Source of the DNA: Chrysogorgia sp. JL179-B06
Taxonomy: Eukaryota; Cnidaria; Anthozoa; Scleralcyonacea; Chrysogorgiidae
Reading direction: 5' to 3'
NCBI GenBank assembly: GCA_035772405.1
Contig: JAYKKM010000181.1
Location: forward strand, 603,501-667,500
DNA: 64,000 bases
In this document: positions 33,531-44,400 of the stretch, in pieces
How positions within the stretch are numbered: position 1 is the first letter of the stretch
How the letters are laid out: every line of letters begins with the position of its first letter
The notes under the pieces: model-generated
Told to the model about the DNA's origin: nothing
The model's input: only the letters and a program-made list of their open reading frames with translations
Database searches by the model: none
Program-made: the position numbers and the translations under genes

Positions 33531-34431
33531 GTTTGAGGCACTGATCTCTATATACCTGGATGGCGCATGGAGCCCAAAAAGTGAAGCCACCGGAGCTGAC
33601 GTATGTGGGGTACCAAGATGGCGGCCAAGAAACTTCCGGTCTATTGGAACCATGGTAACTGAAATAAAAGCTTAACTTTAATGCCAAGGTTTAATCCTTT
33701 TATTTACCAATTGCCTGACTGAATCAACTTTGTGTGGACGGTGGACGTATCTACAGAAGCAAGTGGAGGCCATGGTTTATACATTAACTGGTAAACTCGT
33801 CAATTCACAGTACTCTCCTTTCGATAAACAGTGTTGGAAACCTGTAAATTTCCAATTTTGTGCAATTGTTCCACGATGTGCATTCCTATTTTGTGTATCA
33901 CGTTTCCTTTTGCATCTCAAGGACTAGTTGTATTGTTATGTAAAGCGGGTTAATGCGAATCGGTTGAGTTTACAGTTAACGTATTATTGTGGCAACCATG
34001 GGACAGATGAAACGAAACCAGAAACATGTAGTCTTTATACTGCGATAATTAACATTTATTTAGTTAATTCTAGTGAAAACAAATAGCAGTAGATAGGAAC
34101 TAGTAATTGCAGTTAATAAACAACCTCATGGTGCCTTGAAAACCAAATAGATGTATTTTCTTTTGTCGTATTGTATGTTTCATATGAATATATTCTGATT
34201 TATTTAAGGATTCAAATGTTGTGTCATAAATCTCAAATGCTCGTTTTATTTTACCATGCACTGAAGCATTTTTAATTGTATGTTAAAAAGATCAAACTTA
34301 ACAGATATTAAAGTGCACGATGGCGTCGTTATTCGTCATCAGTATACAGGTACGGAAAGTGGCATTACAAATCACAGTGCAGACGGACAGGTTGTTTTCT
34401 AGGGTATGTTTTCATTTTTTTTACAAAGAAA

Positions 34432-37400
34432 ATGCCTACATGCGCTGCACCAGGATGCTCAAACAGGCACTATGTTGGCTGCGGGAAATCTTTTCACAGG
34501 TTTGTATTAAATTTGTGATTAATCTTTAATTTATCGAGACTGAATTGTCAAGACAGTGAACGAAGTAAAGTACACAAACATTTTGGCAGATTGTGCTAAC
34601 TTGTTTTCATACGAGGAAAAATATGAATTGATGTGTTGGTGGGTGTAAAATGTATTTTTAATCACAATATTAAAACAGCAAAAGTGGAAAATCAAAGAAT
34701 ATGCCACACGACTTTTGTTTGGAAATGTAAAAAAGACTTTGAAACAACATAATTTCGCCATCTTATTTCTGGATTTGTTAATTTCGCCATCTTATTTCTG
34801 GGTTTGTTTACAAAAATAAAATCCGAATTATATACCCACCCATGTCTAAAACTATTAATAGTAGTTTCAATGATTATTCTCTTTGAATTGCTAAACATCA
34901 GAACTTCGAAATTGTCCTCCAAACGAAACATGTCCTCCAAAACAAACAAATGACAAAAATAGGTTTATTGAAGGTGTGACATAAATATGAAAAAGCTTTT
35001 TATTAAATATAATATTCACAAGCTTGTAAGTCATATTAAAAAGTTTGTATGATGTTTCATTTTTTGTAGTGTTGATTATACTATCCATACATTTATAATA
35101 TACCAGTAATTGGAGGATTTTAAAACCATTTCAACTTGTTCATTCACAGATTTCCATTTAGCAAACCAAAATTATTAGAGACATGGGTTTCCAGTTTAGG
35201 CAAAGAGAAATGGTATCCTTCTAAAAAATCAATCATTTGCTCTAACCACTTCAATGAATCCAGTTTTGATAGAACTGGACAAACCATCAGATTGAAAGTT
35301 GATGCCATTCCTATTATGGTAAGTCAGACAAGATGTGTGCTTCTGTAACTACAGGTATAAAAATAAATATATTTAGTATGTACTGTAGTGTAATCATACA
35401 AGTACAGTAGAATACAAAATTGTCAGAAAGCAAATAACCTATGTACTAATTACTCAGCTGTTTGATGTATAGACTAATGTCCTACAACTACACTATTATG
35501 TACTAAAAATAAGAATTTTGATTGAAATACATACTTTTACTTTTCAGATATCACAAATCACTGCAGCAGATACCATTATGATGGATGAACCAATTCACAC
35601 TACCAGTATTGTTGACCATGATTACCATTGCACATCAAGTCCCAAGACTTTAAAAAGAAAACTTGATAAGACATTAGAAAAAGTGGAATGCATGAAAAAA
35701 AAATTGAAAAGTACCAAACAGCAATCTCGTAGAATGAAAAAGAAAGTGGAGTCACTCAATACTGTGGTCCATTCGCTCACCAAGAACAAATTGATCACAG
35801 AGAAATGTGCATCGGTTTTAGAAACCACATATGCTGGAATCCCAGCAGAATTACTGGAAAAGGCACTGAAAAATAAGTCCAAAAAAATTTCAAAAGCAAA
35901 ATATCCTGAGGTTCTCAAAACATTTGCACTTACATTACAGTTCTATTCCACAAAAGCATACAATTATGTCCGACGCACATTTCAACTTGCGCTTCCCCAT
36001 CCAAGCACAATAAGAAGGTGGTACCAGAGTGTAGATGGTCAACCTGGATTTACAGAGGAAGCATTCAATGCTCTTGCCATAAGAGTAGAAGAAGCAAAAA
36101 GAAGCAATAATGAAGTAATTTGTGGCCTGATGGTTGATGAAATGGCCATTAGAAAACATGTTGAGTGGGATGGTCATAAGTTTCTGGGCTTCACTGATAT
36201 TGGTAATAATGCTGACGATGATTCCTCTGGATTGGCAAGCGAAGCTTTGGTATTTATGGCTGTTTCACTCCACAGCAACTGGAAGGTTCCTTTGGGATAT
36301 TTTCTGATTGATGGCCTAGCATCATCTGAGCGTGCCAACCTAATGAAGATTTGTCTCCTTAAACTAAGTGATATCGGTGTAAAGGCAGTATCGCTGACTT
36401 GTGATGGTCCAAACACCAACCAAGCGATGCTGAAGATCCTTGGAGCCAGCTTGAGTTTAAAAGACATGCGACCATATTTCCAGCATCCAGGGGATCCCAA
36501 TCAACACGTACATGTAATCCTAGACATCTGTCACATGCTAAAGTTGGTTCGAAATAGTTTGGCAAATTACTCTACAATTATTGATGGTGATGGTGGAACG
36601 ATACGTTGGGAACTGGTGGAACAACTCCACAATCTGCAAGAAAGAGAGGGACTTCATCTTGGAAACAAGCTGCGATCTGCACATATCCAATGGGAGAAAC
36701 AGAAAATGAAAGTCAACCTCGCTGCCCAAACCATAAGTGCTAGTGTAGCAGATGCCATAGAGTTCTGTGAACAGGTATTGAAGATACCAACATTTTGTGA
36801 TTCAGCTGCCACAGTTAAGTTCATCAGAACATTTGATCATTTATTTGATATCTTCAACTCCCGAAATCCCCTTGGCAAGAATTACAAGAGTCCACTCCGT
36901 CAATCAAATGTGAATGCCTGGAAACCATTTCTGCAACAATCATATAAGTATATTGAAGAGCTTACAAATACAAATGGGATCCCAATGCACCAAACCAAAA
37001 GGAAAACTGGTTTCCTGGGCTTTCTTTCAGCCATTCAAAGTGTCCAAGGTTTGTACGCTGAATTGGTTGACAATCCAAAGACACCCATAAAGTACCTGCT
37101 GACCTACAAATTAAGCCAAGACCATTTAGAATTGTTCTTTGCAGCAATTCGATCATGTGGTGGATGGAACAACAATCCCACAACACGGCAGTTTATGGCA
37201 GCATACAAACGACTTTTGCTTAGACACGAGGTGGCCTCGTTTGGCAACTGTATTGCACAGGACAATACAAACATTCTAGCCATCACAAAGGATAATATAT
37301 CTGTTAATGATGTCAGAACTGACATCGTTGACATTGCCACAATACGTCGATATGACCTAGCATTGCGACCACAGCCAGTGCAGGATGATCATGATTATAC

Positions 37401-37935
37401 CAATGTTCCAAATTATGTCAATCTTTCTACCTACAAAACTGCTGTAATAGGATACATTGCTGGTTTTGTTGTCAAGATGGTCAGGAAGATAATCCATTGT
37501 CCTGTGTGTTTATCTGCCCTTATAGCAGAAGATACAGAAGAATCAAATTTTGCTTTACTGGTAAGGCATAAATCCCATGGAGGTTTGATAGAGGCATCAG
37601 CAAGTGTTTTTCAAATTTGTCTAAGTACAGAATGCTGCCTAGTAAGGATGCTCAAGTCAATGCAAGACAAGCTGCCCAGATCATATCACCTTGTTCCAGC
37701 CATCCAATCAATTGTCCTAGAGGAAGTTGTCCAAAAAGGAGTTTTCCAGTCCCTGCAGCAACACATGTTTGATAGCTCACCTGAAAATAATCACTTGTTT
37801 AACCTCGTAAAGTGTGTGTCACGGTGCTTCATGAAAGTAAGAATGCATCACCTAGCAAAGCAACAAACAGAATTAGCTAAAGGTGAAATAATAAGGAAAA
37901 AATTATCGAAACTGATTTTATTCCGCAATCAATAA
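34432..37935 (+). CDS. THAP-domain P-element-like transposase (THAP9 type), apparently intact
   Basis: Three exons: 34432-34499, 35150-35318 and 35548-37935, with GT..AG introns and matching phases (2, then 0), giving 874 residues. The THAP zinc domain spans exons 1-2: MPTCAAPGCSN, the conserved FPFSKP, W in ETWVSSL and the C-x2-H pair in ICSNHF. A basic coiled coil follows at about residues 115-165. The RNase H-like core has Asp in GLMVDEMAIRKH (about 276), Asp in LTCDGPNTNQ (about 365) and Glu in DHLELFFAAIR (about 607), plus the family's GWNNNPTTRQF. The C-terminal part has GYIAGFVVKMVRK and SHGGLIEAS. Length is between Drosophila P transposase (751) and human THAP9 (903). It would cut and paste DNA in the nucleus. 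No stop, frameshift or missing motif seen. Confidence 0.92.
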
Positions 37936-38774
37936 GTACAGTATATATATATATTTTTTTTTTAATAAGAGAGGGTTTATATGTTTAACAATTAGTCACT
38001 GAAGTTGAGGTGATTATTGGTGAATAATTACTAAGCCGTGAAGCAGCGAGTTAAATATAATGATAATCACTGAGACTGAGGTGGCTAATTGTTTTAGTAT
38101 AATTTCAGGCCTGAACTGAATATCAAATTGGGAAGTTTTAAACAGACTACAGTTTGATATGTGTTAGATATAATTTGTAAATCCAATGCTCAATGTTTTC
38201 TTTGTGCTTGACAACTTTCAAAAACACACTTTCAAAACTGACGTAAAAATAATAATAATTATATGATCAACAATTACTTCCTCACCCTTGGATAGTTTTA
38301 TCTTGAGAAAAATCTGATGTATACAGTGTATTTTTTGAGCCATTTTGACTATTTATTAGTTATAATAATATTGTCACCATTTTTTCAAAATCCGTCGTTT
38401 TAGAAACCATACATCAAAAATGATGATGATTTCGAGAATGGACTGGAACAAATAAATTAAGTGTCGTGGTCACAAAAAAACACTTTTTCAAGTATGCGTC
38501 TCAGAGTTACTGGCTAGTCAACAAATCAGAACTTGTTTAAGCTCAGAAATTATACTAAACTGAACATGTATAGTAATACTACAGCAAAATTAGATGTATT
38601 TGTACACTATATTATATAGTAATAAATAGAATTGTACATTATTTCATTGTGCATTTGTGCACACAATTGTTACAGATACAGTACAATAAAATCATAATAT
38701 TGTTTATACATGTACATGATTAAATTTATACATGGCATGTACATATTCATATACCTGTACATATATTTAATCTA
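37936..38774. other. Non-coding 3' region of the P-like element
   Basis: AT-rich 3' flank with no ORF of note; several AATAAA hexamers (for example near 38450 and 38620). Confidence 0.5.
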
Positions 38775-38921
38775 CAGTAAAAACCTGCTAACAAGAACCT
38801 ACATTTTACCCAATCAGCCTGGGATAGGTTCTTATATTCCTATATATGTTCTCATATAAATATCTTAATTTCATCCTGCAGTTCCTAATAAAGGTAGGTT
38901 CTTGTTAGAGGGTTTTTACTG
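38775..38921. mobile_element. 147-base Tc1/mariner-type MITE
   Basis: CAGTAAAAACCTGCTAACAA is mirrored at the right (TTGTTAGAGGGTTTTTACTG) over about 29 bases. TA flanks both ends (38773-38774, 38922-38923), the Tc1/mariner target. Confidence 0.85.
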
Positions 38922-39094
38922 TATTGTACTAAAAATATATAATTATCATTATTAATATTGAACAACAGAAATAGTGTCTAAACTCTAGAGCAGTCCAATG
39001 TCACACCTGATCAAAATTATAGATGCTCTGTTGTGTATGTATATATGTTAATAACCAGACTTAAGTGATTTTGTATCCAGTATTAAAAGTACAT

Positions 39095-39145
39095 GCTCGT
39101 CGATTATTATATGAATAACAGTTATTCATATAATAATCGACGAGC
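39095..39145. repeat. Near-perfect 51-base palindrome
   Basis: GCTCGTCGATTATTATATGA reads into its own reverse complement with one central base; arms are 25 bases. Confidence 0.85.
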
Positions 39146-39249
39146 ACCTCTGAATTTAGCATTTTAGAAGCTGTTAATGGTGTTAGTTGTGCATCTCTGC
39201 CCTCGATAAGTTCCTGTCATGTCTCCTGAAAGAACGTTATATTGAATTA

Positions 39250-39471
39250 TAGAATACCCGTCCACTTGCAGCTATTACTTCACGTGCTTTATGGAAAGTT
39301 CATTATCGTTTTTCATATTTTTTCGACTTTCAATTTGATAACGGTCAACAAGTACACACAGTATAAACCTTCAACATTATAGTGAAAGAGATTTTAAAGC
39401 AACCAGTTGTATTTCTGCCTTTAAATGCGGTGGCCTTGTACTTCTGCCTTTAAAAGTGGACGGGTATTCTA
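39250..39471. mobile_element. 222-base TIR element (TAGAATACCC family)
   Basis: TAGAATACCCGTCCACTT at the left is mirrored by AAGTGGACGGGTATTCTA at the right. Related single ends lie at 46838 and 47189 (TAGAATACCC.GCCA). No ORF. Confidence 0.75.
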
Positions 39472-41409
39472 CATTGCTCCGACGCTGCATGCGAACAATA
39501 AAAACCATCATACTATTATTTACCTTTTTAAAAACATTTCTGAAATAAATATTGATTCATAAGCTCCATAATAATAGGCTGCTGAGGCACTTCCAAACAA
39601 AGAATCCAAAAAAGAACAAAGTAGCTGCATTTGAAAAATATATAACGCCGAGGAACACGATACCCACAAGAAAAAGCATTGGAACCAAGTCTTAAGCTCG
39701 CAAGGTACGCTGGTGTAGGGGTACCAATATGGCCGCCGGTGGCTTCAAAATTTTAACTACTCGCAATAAGGGATGAGCAATCCAGGTATATAGAGATCAG
39801 TGGTTTGAGGGCTCAACAAAGAGCCTGGGGACGAGGTTGGAGACGAAAATACCCGATCGAGGAACTGCAATAAATTATAGAAATTGATTTCGTTCATCGT
39901 TGTTTGTGAGCAAATGCTAATCTCATTTTCTGAATTATATTATTATTTACGCCTTTCTCTTCCCTACATCGCGTAAAAATTATCGTCATTTGAGTTTGTC
40001 ACCTTAGGCGGCTGCCTTATTTGCCTAACGTTAAATCCGCCCCTGAATCAGATACCCAACCCCAACACAACACCAATCCTAACCCCCCGCCTTAAGTGTC
40101 TTCCTAACCCTAACCCCACCTGTTTTTCAATCCACTTCTAAAAACTTTTACAAATATTTTAATGTGTCGTATTTAAAACAATCCGTGGGCTCGTTGCGAA
40201 CTCTGCTAAGACGAACGAACGAACGAATTACGAAAGAAAACGAAGTTGACCGCTGACCAAACATATCGATGTCACCCGCAACGAACGCCCGTGATGTAGT
40301 CAAACCCCCCTAGAAGTGGACGGTTGTGATTCTTCCACCCTTGTCTTCATGTCTTTTGCAACCTGGAAATAAAACCATGATAAAATGCGACATGCGGATA
40401 TATATATATTATTATAGCAATATTAATCGGACGAAATTTACACACTTCAAAACGTTGTCAATTTCATACCTTGCGGCGTATACCTCTGAAAGCTCTTTCA
40501 GAAAGTTCCGTTACTTCATCTTGCTCATATAACGACGGGACTGCAATTATCCCTATTTCATCAGTCTTGAGTCTTGTAACTTGAAATTGCTTTTCTTGTT
40601 CTGGTAATGATGTGAACCTTCGAACAAAATCTTCTGCCTTAAAATTAATTGAGCACACGCAAGATGTGCTTGATGGCTCCCATTTAGCGCGTTTACGCTT
40701 AACAAAATCAACCCAATCCTTGCGCCTTTTGATTGCATCTGGCCGATCATCATCCGCATATGGAATCTTATGAAGAAAAATTCCTTTTGCCGGATCTGGA
40801 GTATTAGAACAGCCGGCCACAACGCACCTGGACGGCATGTTTACCAAAAGAATATTCACAGCGCGTTGCGTTGCGTTCCCGCTTTGACGTCATAAGGTGT
40901 TTTCGGACCCAGACTCTTTTCTCCCGGCCATGACTTTCAAAATAGCGATTTTTGGCGTCTTTAAAGCACGATATCTCTGGAAATATTTATCTGTTGAAGG
41001 TATATTATACCTTGTTTTGATCGTCTCGGTATGGTGGATTCATTGATCAAAAAAACATTTTGACGTTATATGCACTTTAACGGAATAACTACGATACGGC
41101 GCGAAAATTCAAGTCAGAATGGCAATCGAGAAGTATCGTAAAGATTTTGTGCCAAGTAAGAGAATGCTCGCGAGCTATTTGACCCAATAAAAGAACGTCA
41201 ACATGCCAACTCGAGCTCCTTGGCTGTTTATATTATAAACAAATACTATGAAAATATTGTTGAATTTCAGTAGCTACTTGCACTGCAGAAAAAAGCGTAG
41301 GCCCTTCGTCAATTAATGTTGATCAGGGTATAAGCCTGCATTAGAAATTTCGGGCTGCGAGCAGGCTAGGTATTTAATTCCGATTAGGATATTTAATTTC
41401 AAGATTGCA

Positions 41410-41565
41410 TGTTTTGTAGTTGCAACGTTACCTAAACGTCGTGCGAACGTTTCAATATAACGTTGTGTTGAGAGGTTAGCTCAACGTTTCAACAACGTTG
41501 TTCAAATGTTGAGATATGACGTTGCATTCCAACGTCGCCTGAACGTTGTTACAACGTTATAATAT
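41410..41565. repeat. ACGTTG/CAACGT repeats
   Basis: More than ten AACGTTG or CAACGTT units, many palindromic, interrupted by the insertion at 41605-42534 and resuming at 42536-42595. Confidence 0.55.
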
Positions 41566-41604
41566 AAGGAATTGATCAGCGATTGTTACCTAACATCGTG
41601 ATAA

Positions 41605-42534
41605 TGCACCAGTCAATTGAAACCACGGCCCCCCGACCCCCGGGACATAGCGGGGGTGTAACGGGGACATGGCCGTGGCAAAACGTTCTTGTAACGCTGC
41701 ATTTTCCCGGGGGGACGGGGACAGTAACGATCTGCTAAATTTGCGGGGATTTTTCGCGGGGATAGTAACGGAGAAAAGGTGTGGCGCTAGACCCTTGTTA
41801 TGTTAACCCTGCTATGAAAAGCACTTCTAAGATGCTTATAAGCGATTTGACATTGGATTGGACCCAATAATAGCACTAGAAGAAGCAGTCATCTATGTGG
41901 GTGTGTCTATCTATGTATCTATCACCTCAATGTGGGTCTATCTATATACAATCTATCATCTGAACATATCGCTATGTCCTCAATATGGATAGATTGTGTA
42001 TATTGTATAGATTGCGTAGATCGCGTGGACTGCATATAATGCGTAGATTGCGTAGAACGCGTAAACTACATAGATAGCGCACAGTGTATAGATTGTGTAG
42101 ATCGCGCGTAGATTGCAAAGATCGCGTAGCACCATAGGTCGCAAATGCGTTAACTGCATACTGAGATCGCGTAGACAGCATAGATTGTGTAGATCGCGTG
42201 GACTGCATAGAACGCACAAACTGCATAAATCGCGTAGACTGCATGGATCGCGTTATCTGTGTAGATCGCGCGGACTTGGTAGATTCGGGACATTATCAGA
42301 CTCGTATTAAAACGCCACTGTAGACTAGGGTTGCTGTCACTTTTTCGATGATTATTATGGAAACCAGCTCACCAAAATCTGGTAAGTCACGAGGGCCATG
42401 CATTTGGGTGGGGATTGTAACAGCAAACTTTCCCCGGGGGGCGGGGGGAAAGTAAAAATGTAACACTCCACAAATGTTACAATCCCCGCTATGTCCCGGG
42501 GGTCGGGGGGCCGTGGTTTCAATTGACTGGTGCA
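41605..42534. mobile_element. 930-base TIR element carrying a minisatellite
   Basis: TGCACCAGTCAATTGAAACC at 41605 is mirrored at 42534. The arms are about 50 bases and essentially perfect, including a G/C-rich part (CCCCCCGACCCCCGGGACAT). TAA flanks both ends (41602-41604, 42535-42537), a 3-base duplication as in PIF/Harbinger-type elements. No transposase. Confidence 0.8.
41985..42290. repeat. 9-bp degenerate minisatellite
   Basis: About 33 units close to TAGATCGCG / TAGACTGCA follow each other with few length changes. It sits in the middle of the TIR element at 41605-42534. Long ORFs on both strands here are products of the 9-base period. Confidence 0.8.
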
Positions 42535-42599
42535 TAACGTTGTCTTGATGTTAGGTCTGACCTAACCTAACCACAACCTTCCTGCAACGTTGTGTGTTA

Positions 42600-43680
42600 G
42601 CTGGGCTGCCATATAATGCGCGGTTCTGTGGTGAGATCTGCGGTTCTGTGATTATGGCCGAAAACGACAGCGATATGGAAGAATTTGTACGTGTACAAAA
42701 TTTGGTGTAAATTGATAGCCAATTTAACGGTTTTGTGTTTTAGTGTTTCGCACAGATGATCGCGTATTTTGTCAATGTTTGTCTGAGTCTATAATTAAAT
42801 TCACGAAATCAGGTTCATTTGAGAGTTAGTTTTGGTTTGTTTGTCTGAGTTTTGGTTTATAAGTAACTGTGCGCTTCGCTGTTGGAAAAATCGTTTGATT
42901 TTAAACTTCCATTAATCATGTTTATAGATGATAGCGACGACGAACTTGGCTGCTATCCCATCACAAGCGCTCCAAAGAAGGAGTAATAATCTCTGGGAAG
43001 CATACTCTTATACTCCAGAGTCTAGACATCACAATGAACCTATTTCCAAGAGACTTCAGACGTCTTCTATTCTACAAAACAAAAAAATGAGCGCATTGTT
43101 ATTGAAGCCGACGGCGACGAAGGAAAATTATCTGGATAAACACGCTTTGATATCCGACACTATGTCTATAGGCTAAAAAGTCTGACAATAAAGCAATTGA
43201 ACAATCTTACCGTCTCAAGTCGTAGTTCATATAGTTGTTCCACATCTTCACTGTTTCCTGACCGTTTAGTTAAGATCACGAAAAAGCATTTTTCAATTCA
43301 GTCGCATGTTGACATTTTATATTCTATTCTATAATTCTATAAATGCCGCGTCTTCCAAAAAGAACTTAATGTCCCCGTTATTCCTAAAGCACTTCGAACA
43401 TGTCACTTTGCCGCTGACTTTAGCTTGTTGAAAAGGTCTCCCAACTATATTTAACTTGTTTTGCACCATAAGCCATATATTATGACCAGTCCCTCTGGGA
43501 AATTCGACACCATGTTGGAAACATTATATGACAGAGGCTTCTCCAATTTCCGTCTTCCCAGCACTCCCCGCGCGCCCTCCCAGCCCGCCAGCCCGTGCTG
43601 CCCAAACTATTTGCCCGAACTCTAAAAAAAGCGCAAGAAGCCTCTGCGGAGGAGAGCGAGAAAACTAAATTCGCTAGCCT
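42600..43680. other. No firm gene
   Basis: A short plus-strand start (MAENDSDMEEF at 42654) and an ORF at 42928-43176 could be exons of a decayed gene, and a minus-strand frame near 43330-43470 contains CSKC; none shows a recognisable domain. Confidence 0.3.
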
Positions 43681-43988
43681 GATAAGCTGTACGCATATTG
43701 TAAAGAGATAATTTATCTTTGTTTTAATATATATTGTAGCTTTGGGAGTTGATTATTTCTCAAGAAAACGTTCGTCGAAGACAGCCGAAAGTTCGTGTTT
43801 TTGTTTACAAGATGGTATCCGTATTGCGAAAATTATAATTTTGAGCATGTTCGATTATTCGCGGTTTTAGAGAGAACTAAGTTAGTTACCGGGACAAAGC
43901 TGTATGTATGTTGTAAATAGATAATTTAACTTTCCTTTGATATATTCTATAGCTTTGGGGGTGGTTTATTTCTCAAGAAAACGTTTGC
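43681..43988. repeat. Diverged direct repeat of about 90 bases
   Basis: About 43681-43771 and 43898-43988 share the order AAGCTGTA...TTGTAAA.AGATAATTTA...TAGCTTTGGG..TTTCTCAAGAAAACGTT. The spacing is about 217 bases. Confidence 0.65.
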
Positions 43989-44104
43989 CAAAGGGTTAGG
44001 ACCTTCGTTGTTTTGGGGTCGGTTACAATCAATTAACTAGGAGGCTCGTACGAGGTTTCAACGTGTCAGCTATTTACTCGTCAATGCCTTCTATTTGCGC
44101 TTCC

Positions 44105-44400
44105 TTATAAGGAATACATACTAGATACCCCTATCCAAAAAAGTAACTCAGACACCTCAGCAATACTAGTCACCCAAGGATGGGGTGACCAAAGTCCACC
44201 TCTTGATAAAAAGGAAACATAACTATCTGTTTCATCCTCAATGACGTCATCAAGGCTTGAACTTCTTTGTTGCGGGTGGGATTCCATCGTGAGCAGTTCT
44301 TGCTCGTCTGGTATATGGCACATATAACATAACCAGCTAAATATGACAATGTGCCAAATTCTTGGGAAGATATGGACAAATCATCCTAAAATTAATTACT
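44105..44400 (-). pseudogene. Transposase C-terminal fragment, possibly P-type
   Basis: The minus-strand frames encode FGTLSYLAGYV and, after a shift, VSFLSRGGLWSPHPWV. The order AGY...RGGL..P resembles the C-terminal region of THAP/P-type transposases (compare GYIAGFVV and SHGGLIEAS in the intact gene at 34432-37935), but other DDE families have similar ends. More minus-strand fragments (44690-45125, including FACEFCNKVC) may belong to the same dead gene. Confidence 0.35.

Larger units (their letters stand above)
33539..39802. mobile_element. P-element-like transposon, 6,264 bases, apparently complete
   Basis: CACTGATCTCTATATACCTG at 33539 is mirrored at 39802; the terminal repeats match over about 30 bases with two differences. 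GTTTGAGG is duplicated at 33531-33538 and 39803-39810, the 8-base duplication expected of P-type elements. Subterminal inverted sequence (GAAGCCACCGG; GGTACC near a GGCCGCC-type block) lies further in. The interior carries one uninterrupted THAP/P-type transposase gene on the plus strand and several later MITEs near the right end. Confidence 0.93.
31372..40045. mobile_element. hAT-like non-autonomous element, nested
   Basis: Left end CAGGGGCGGATCTAGGAATT and right end TTAAATCCGCCCCTG are inverted for about a dozen bases and of the CAGGGGCGGAT type common in hAT elements. AATCA borders both ends (31367-31371 and 40046-40050). Without the P element inside it would be about 2.4 kb. No transposase is visible. 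The short match makes the pairing of these two ends less certain than for the other nested elements. Confidence 0.6.
30874..40308. mobile_element. TIR element with 8-base duplication CCTAGAAG
   Basis: GGGTCTGACTACATCACGGG at 30874 is mirrored at 40308 (GTAGTCAAACCCC on the plus strand); similarity runs inward about 80 bases (CGTTCGTTGCGGGTGACATC, GGTCAGCGG). CCTAGAAG flanks both ends (30866-30873 and 40309-40316). An 8-base duplication fits hAT or P-type transposition. No own transposase is visible; the interior is mostly later insertions. Confidence 0.8.
27459..40838 (-). pseudogene. Kolobok THAP-DDE transposase, multi-exon, two apparent frameshifts
   Basis: Exon 1 (40838-40470) begins MPSRCVVAGCSN and is a THAP zinc domain. 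Exon 2 (30710-30454) has a coiled coil (EIRALRNEIITDKQKIVKQK). Exon 3 (30398-30171) is acidic. Exon 4 (30029-29639) has a Cys-rich block (LFRFCHTCATANP). Exon 5 (29574-29377) has GDGRHDSMGHSAKY (first Asp). Exon 6 (29298-29112) has FITDRHTS and YFDLWHLRKS (second Asp). Exon 7 is 28792-28543. Exon 8 (28384-28213, plus a small one near 28460-28395) has CLEGFHSVLNHFAPK (Glu). Exons 9 (28131-27983) and 10 (27886-27689) follow. Exon 11 (27589-27459) ends in a zinc-knuckle-like CEACHQPMKGHKFVVNCPK. Splice sites are GT..AG and phases match at exons 1-2 and 2-3. Frame slips near 29960 and 29665 in exon 4 suggest inactivation. Intron 1 (9.8 kb) holds all nested elements. Confidence 0.85.
26002..41076. 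mobile_element. Kolobok-type DNA transposon, 15,075 bases, with nested insertions
   Basis: The left end AGTGCATATAACGTCAAAAT (26002) is mirrored at 41076. The inverted ends are nearly identical for about 110 bases and recognisable for about 200. TTAA at 25998-26001 and 41077-41080 is the target-site duplication. TTAA duplication plus a THAP-DDE transposase is diagnostic of Kolobok. The element has two convergent genes: a ballast-domain-like gene (26267-27253, plus) and the transposase (40838-27459, minus). About 9.4 kb of it is later insertion (30874-40308) inside the first transposase intron; without that the element is about 5.6 kb. Confidence 0.92.

Noticed and set aside
35622..37340. Minus-strand ORFs of 60-108 residues
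   Set aside because: Antisense shadows of the intact P-type transposase exon 3.
41972..42310. ORFs encoding repeated YAIYA or RSTQS patterns
   Set aside because: Products of the 9-base minisatellite, which keeps frame because nine is a multiple of three.
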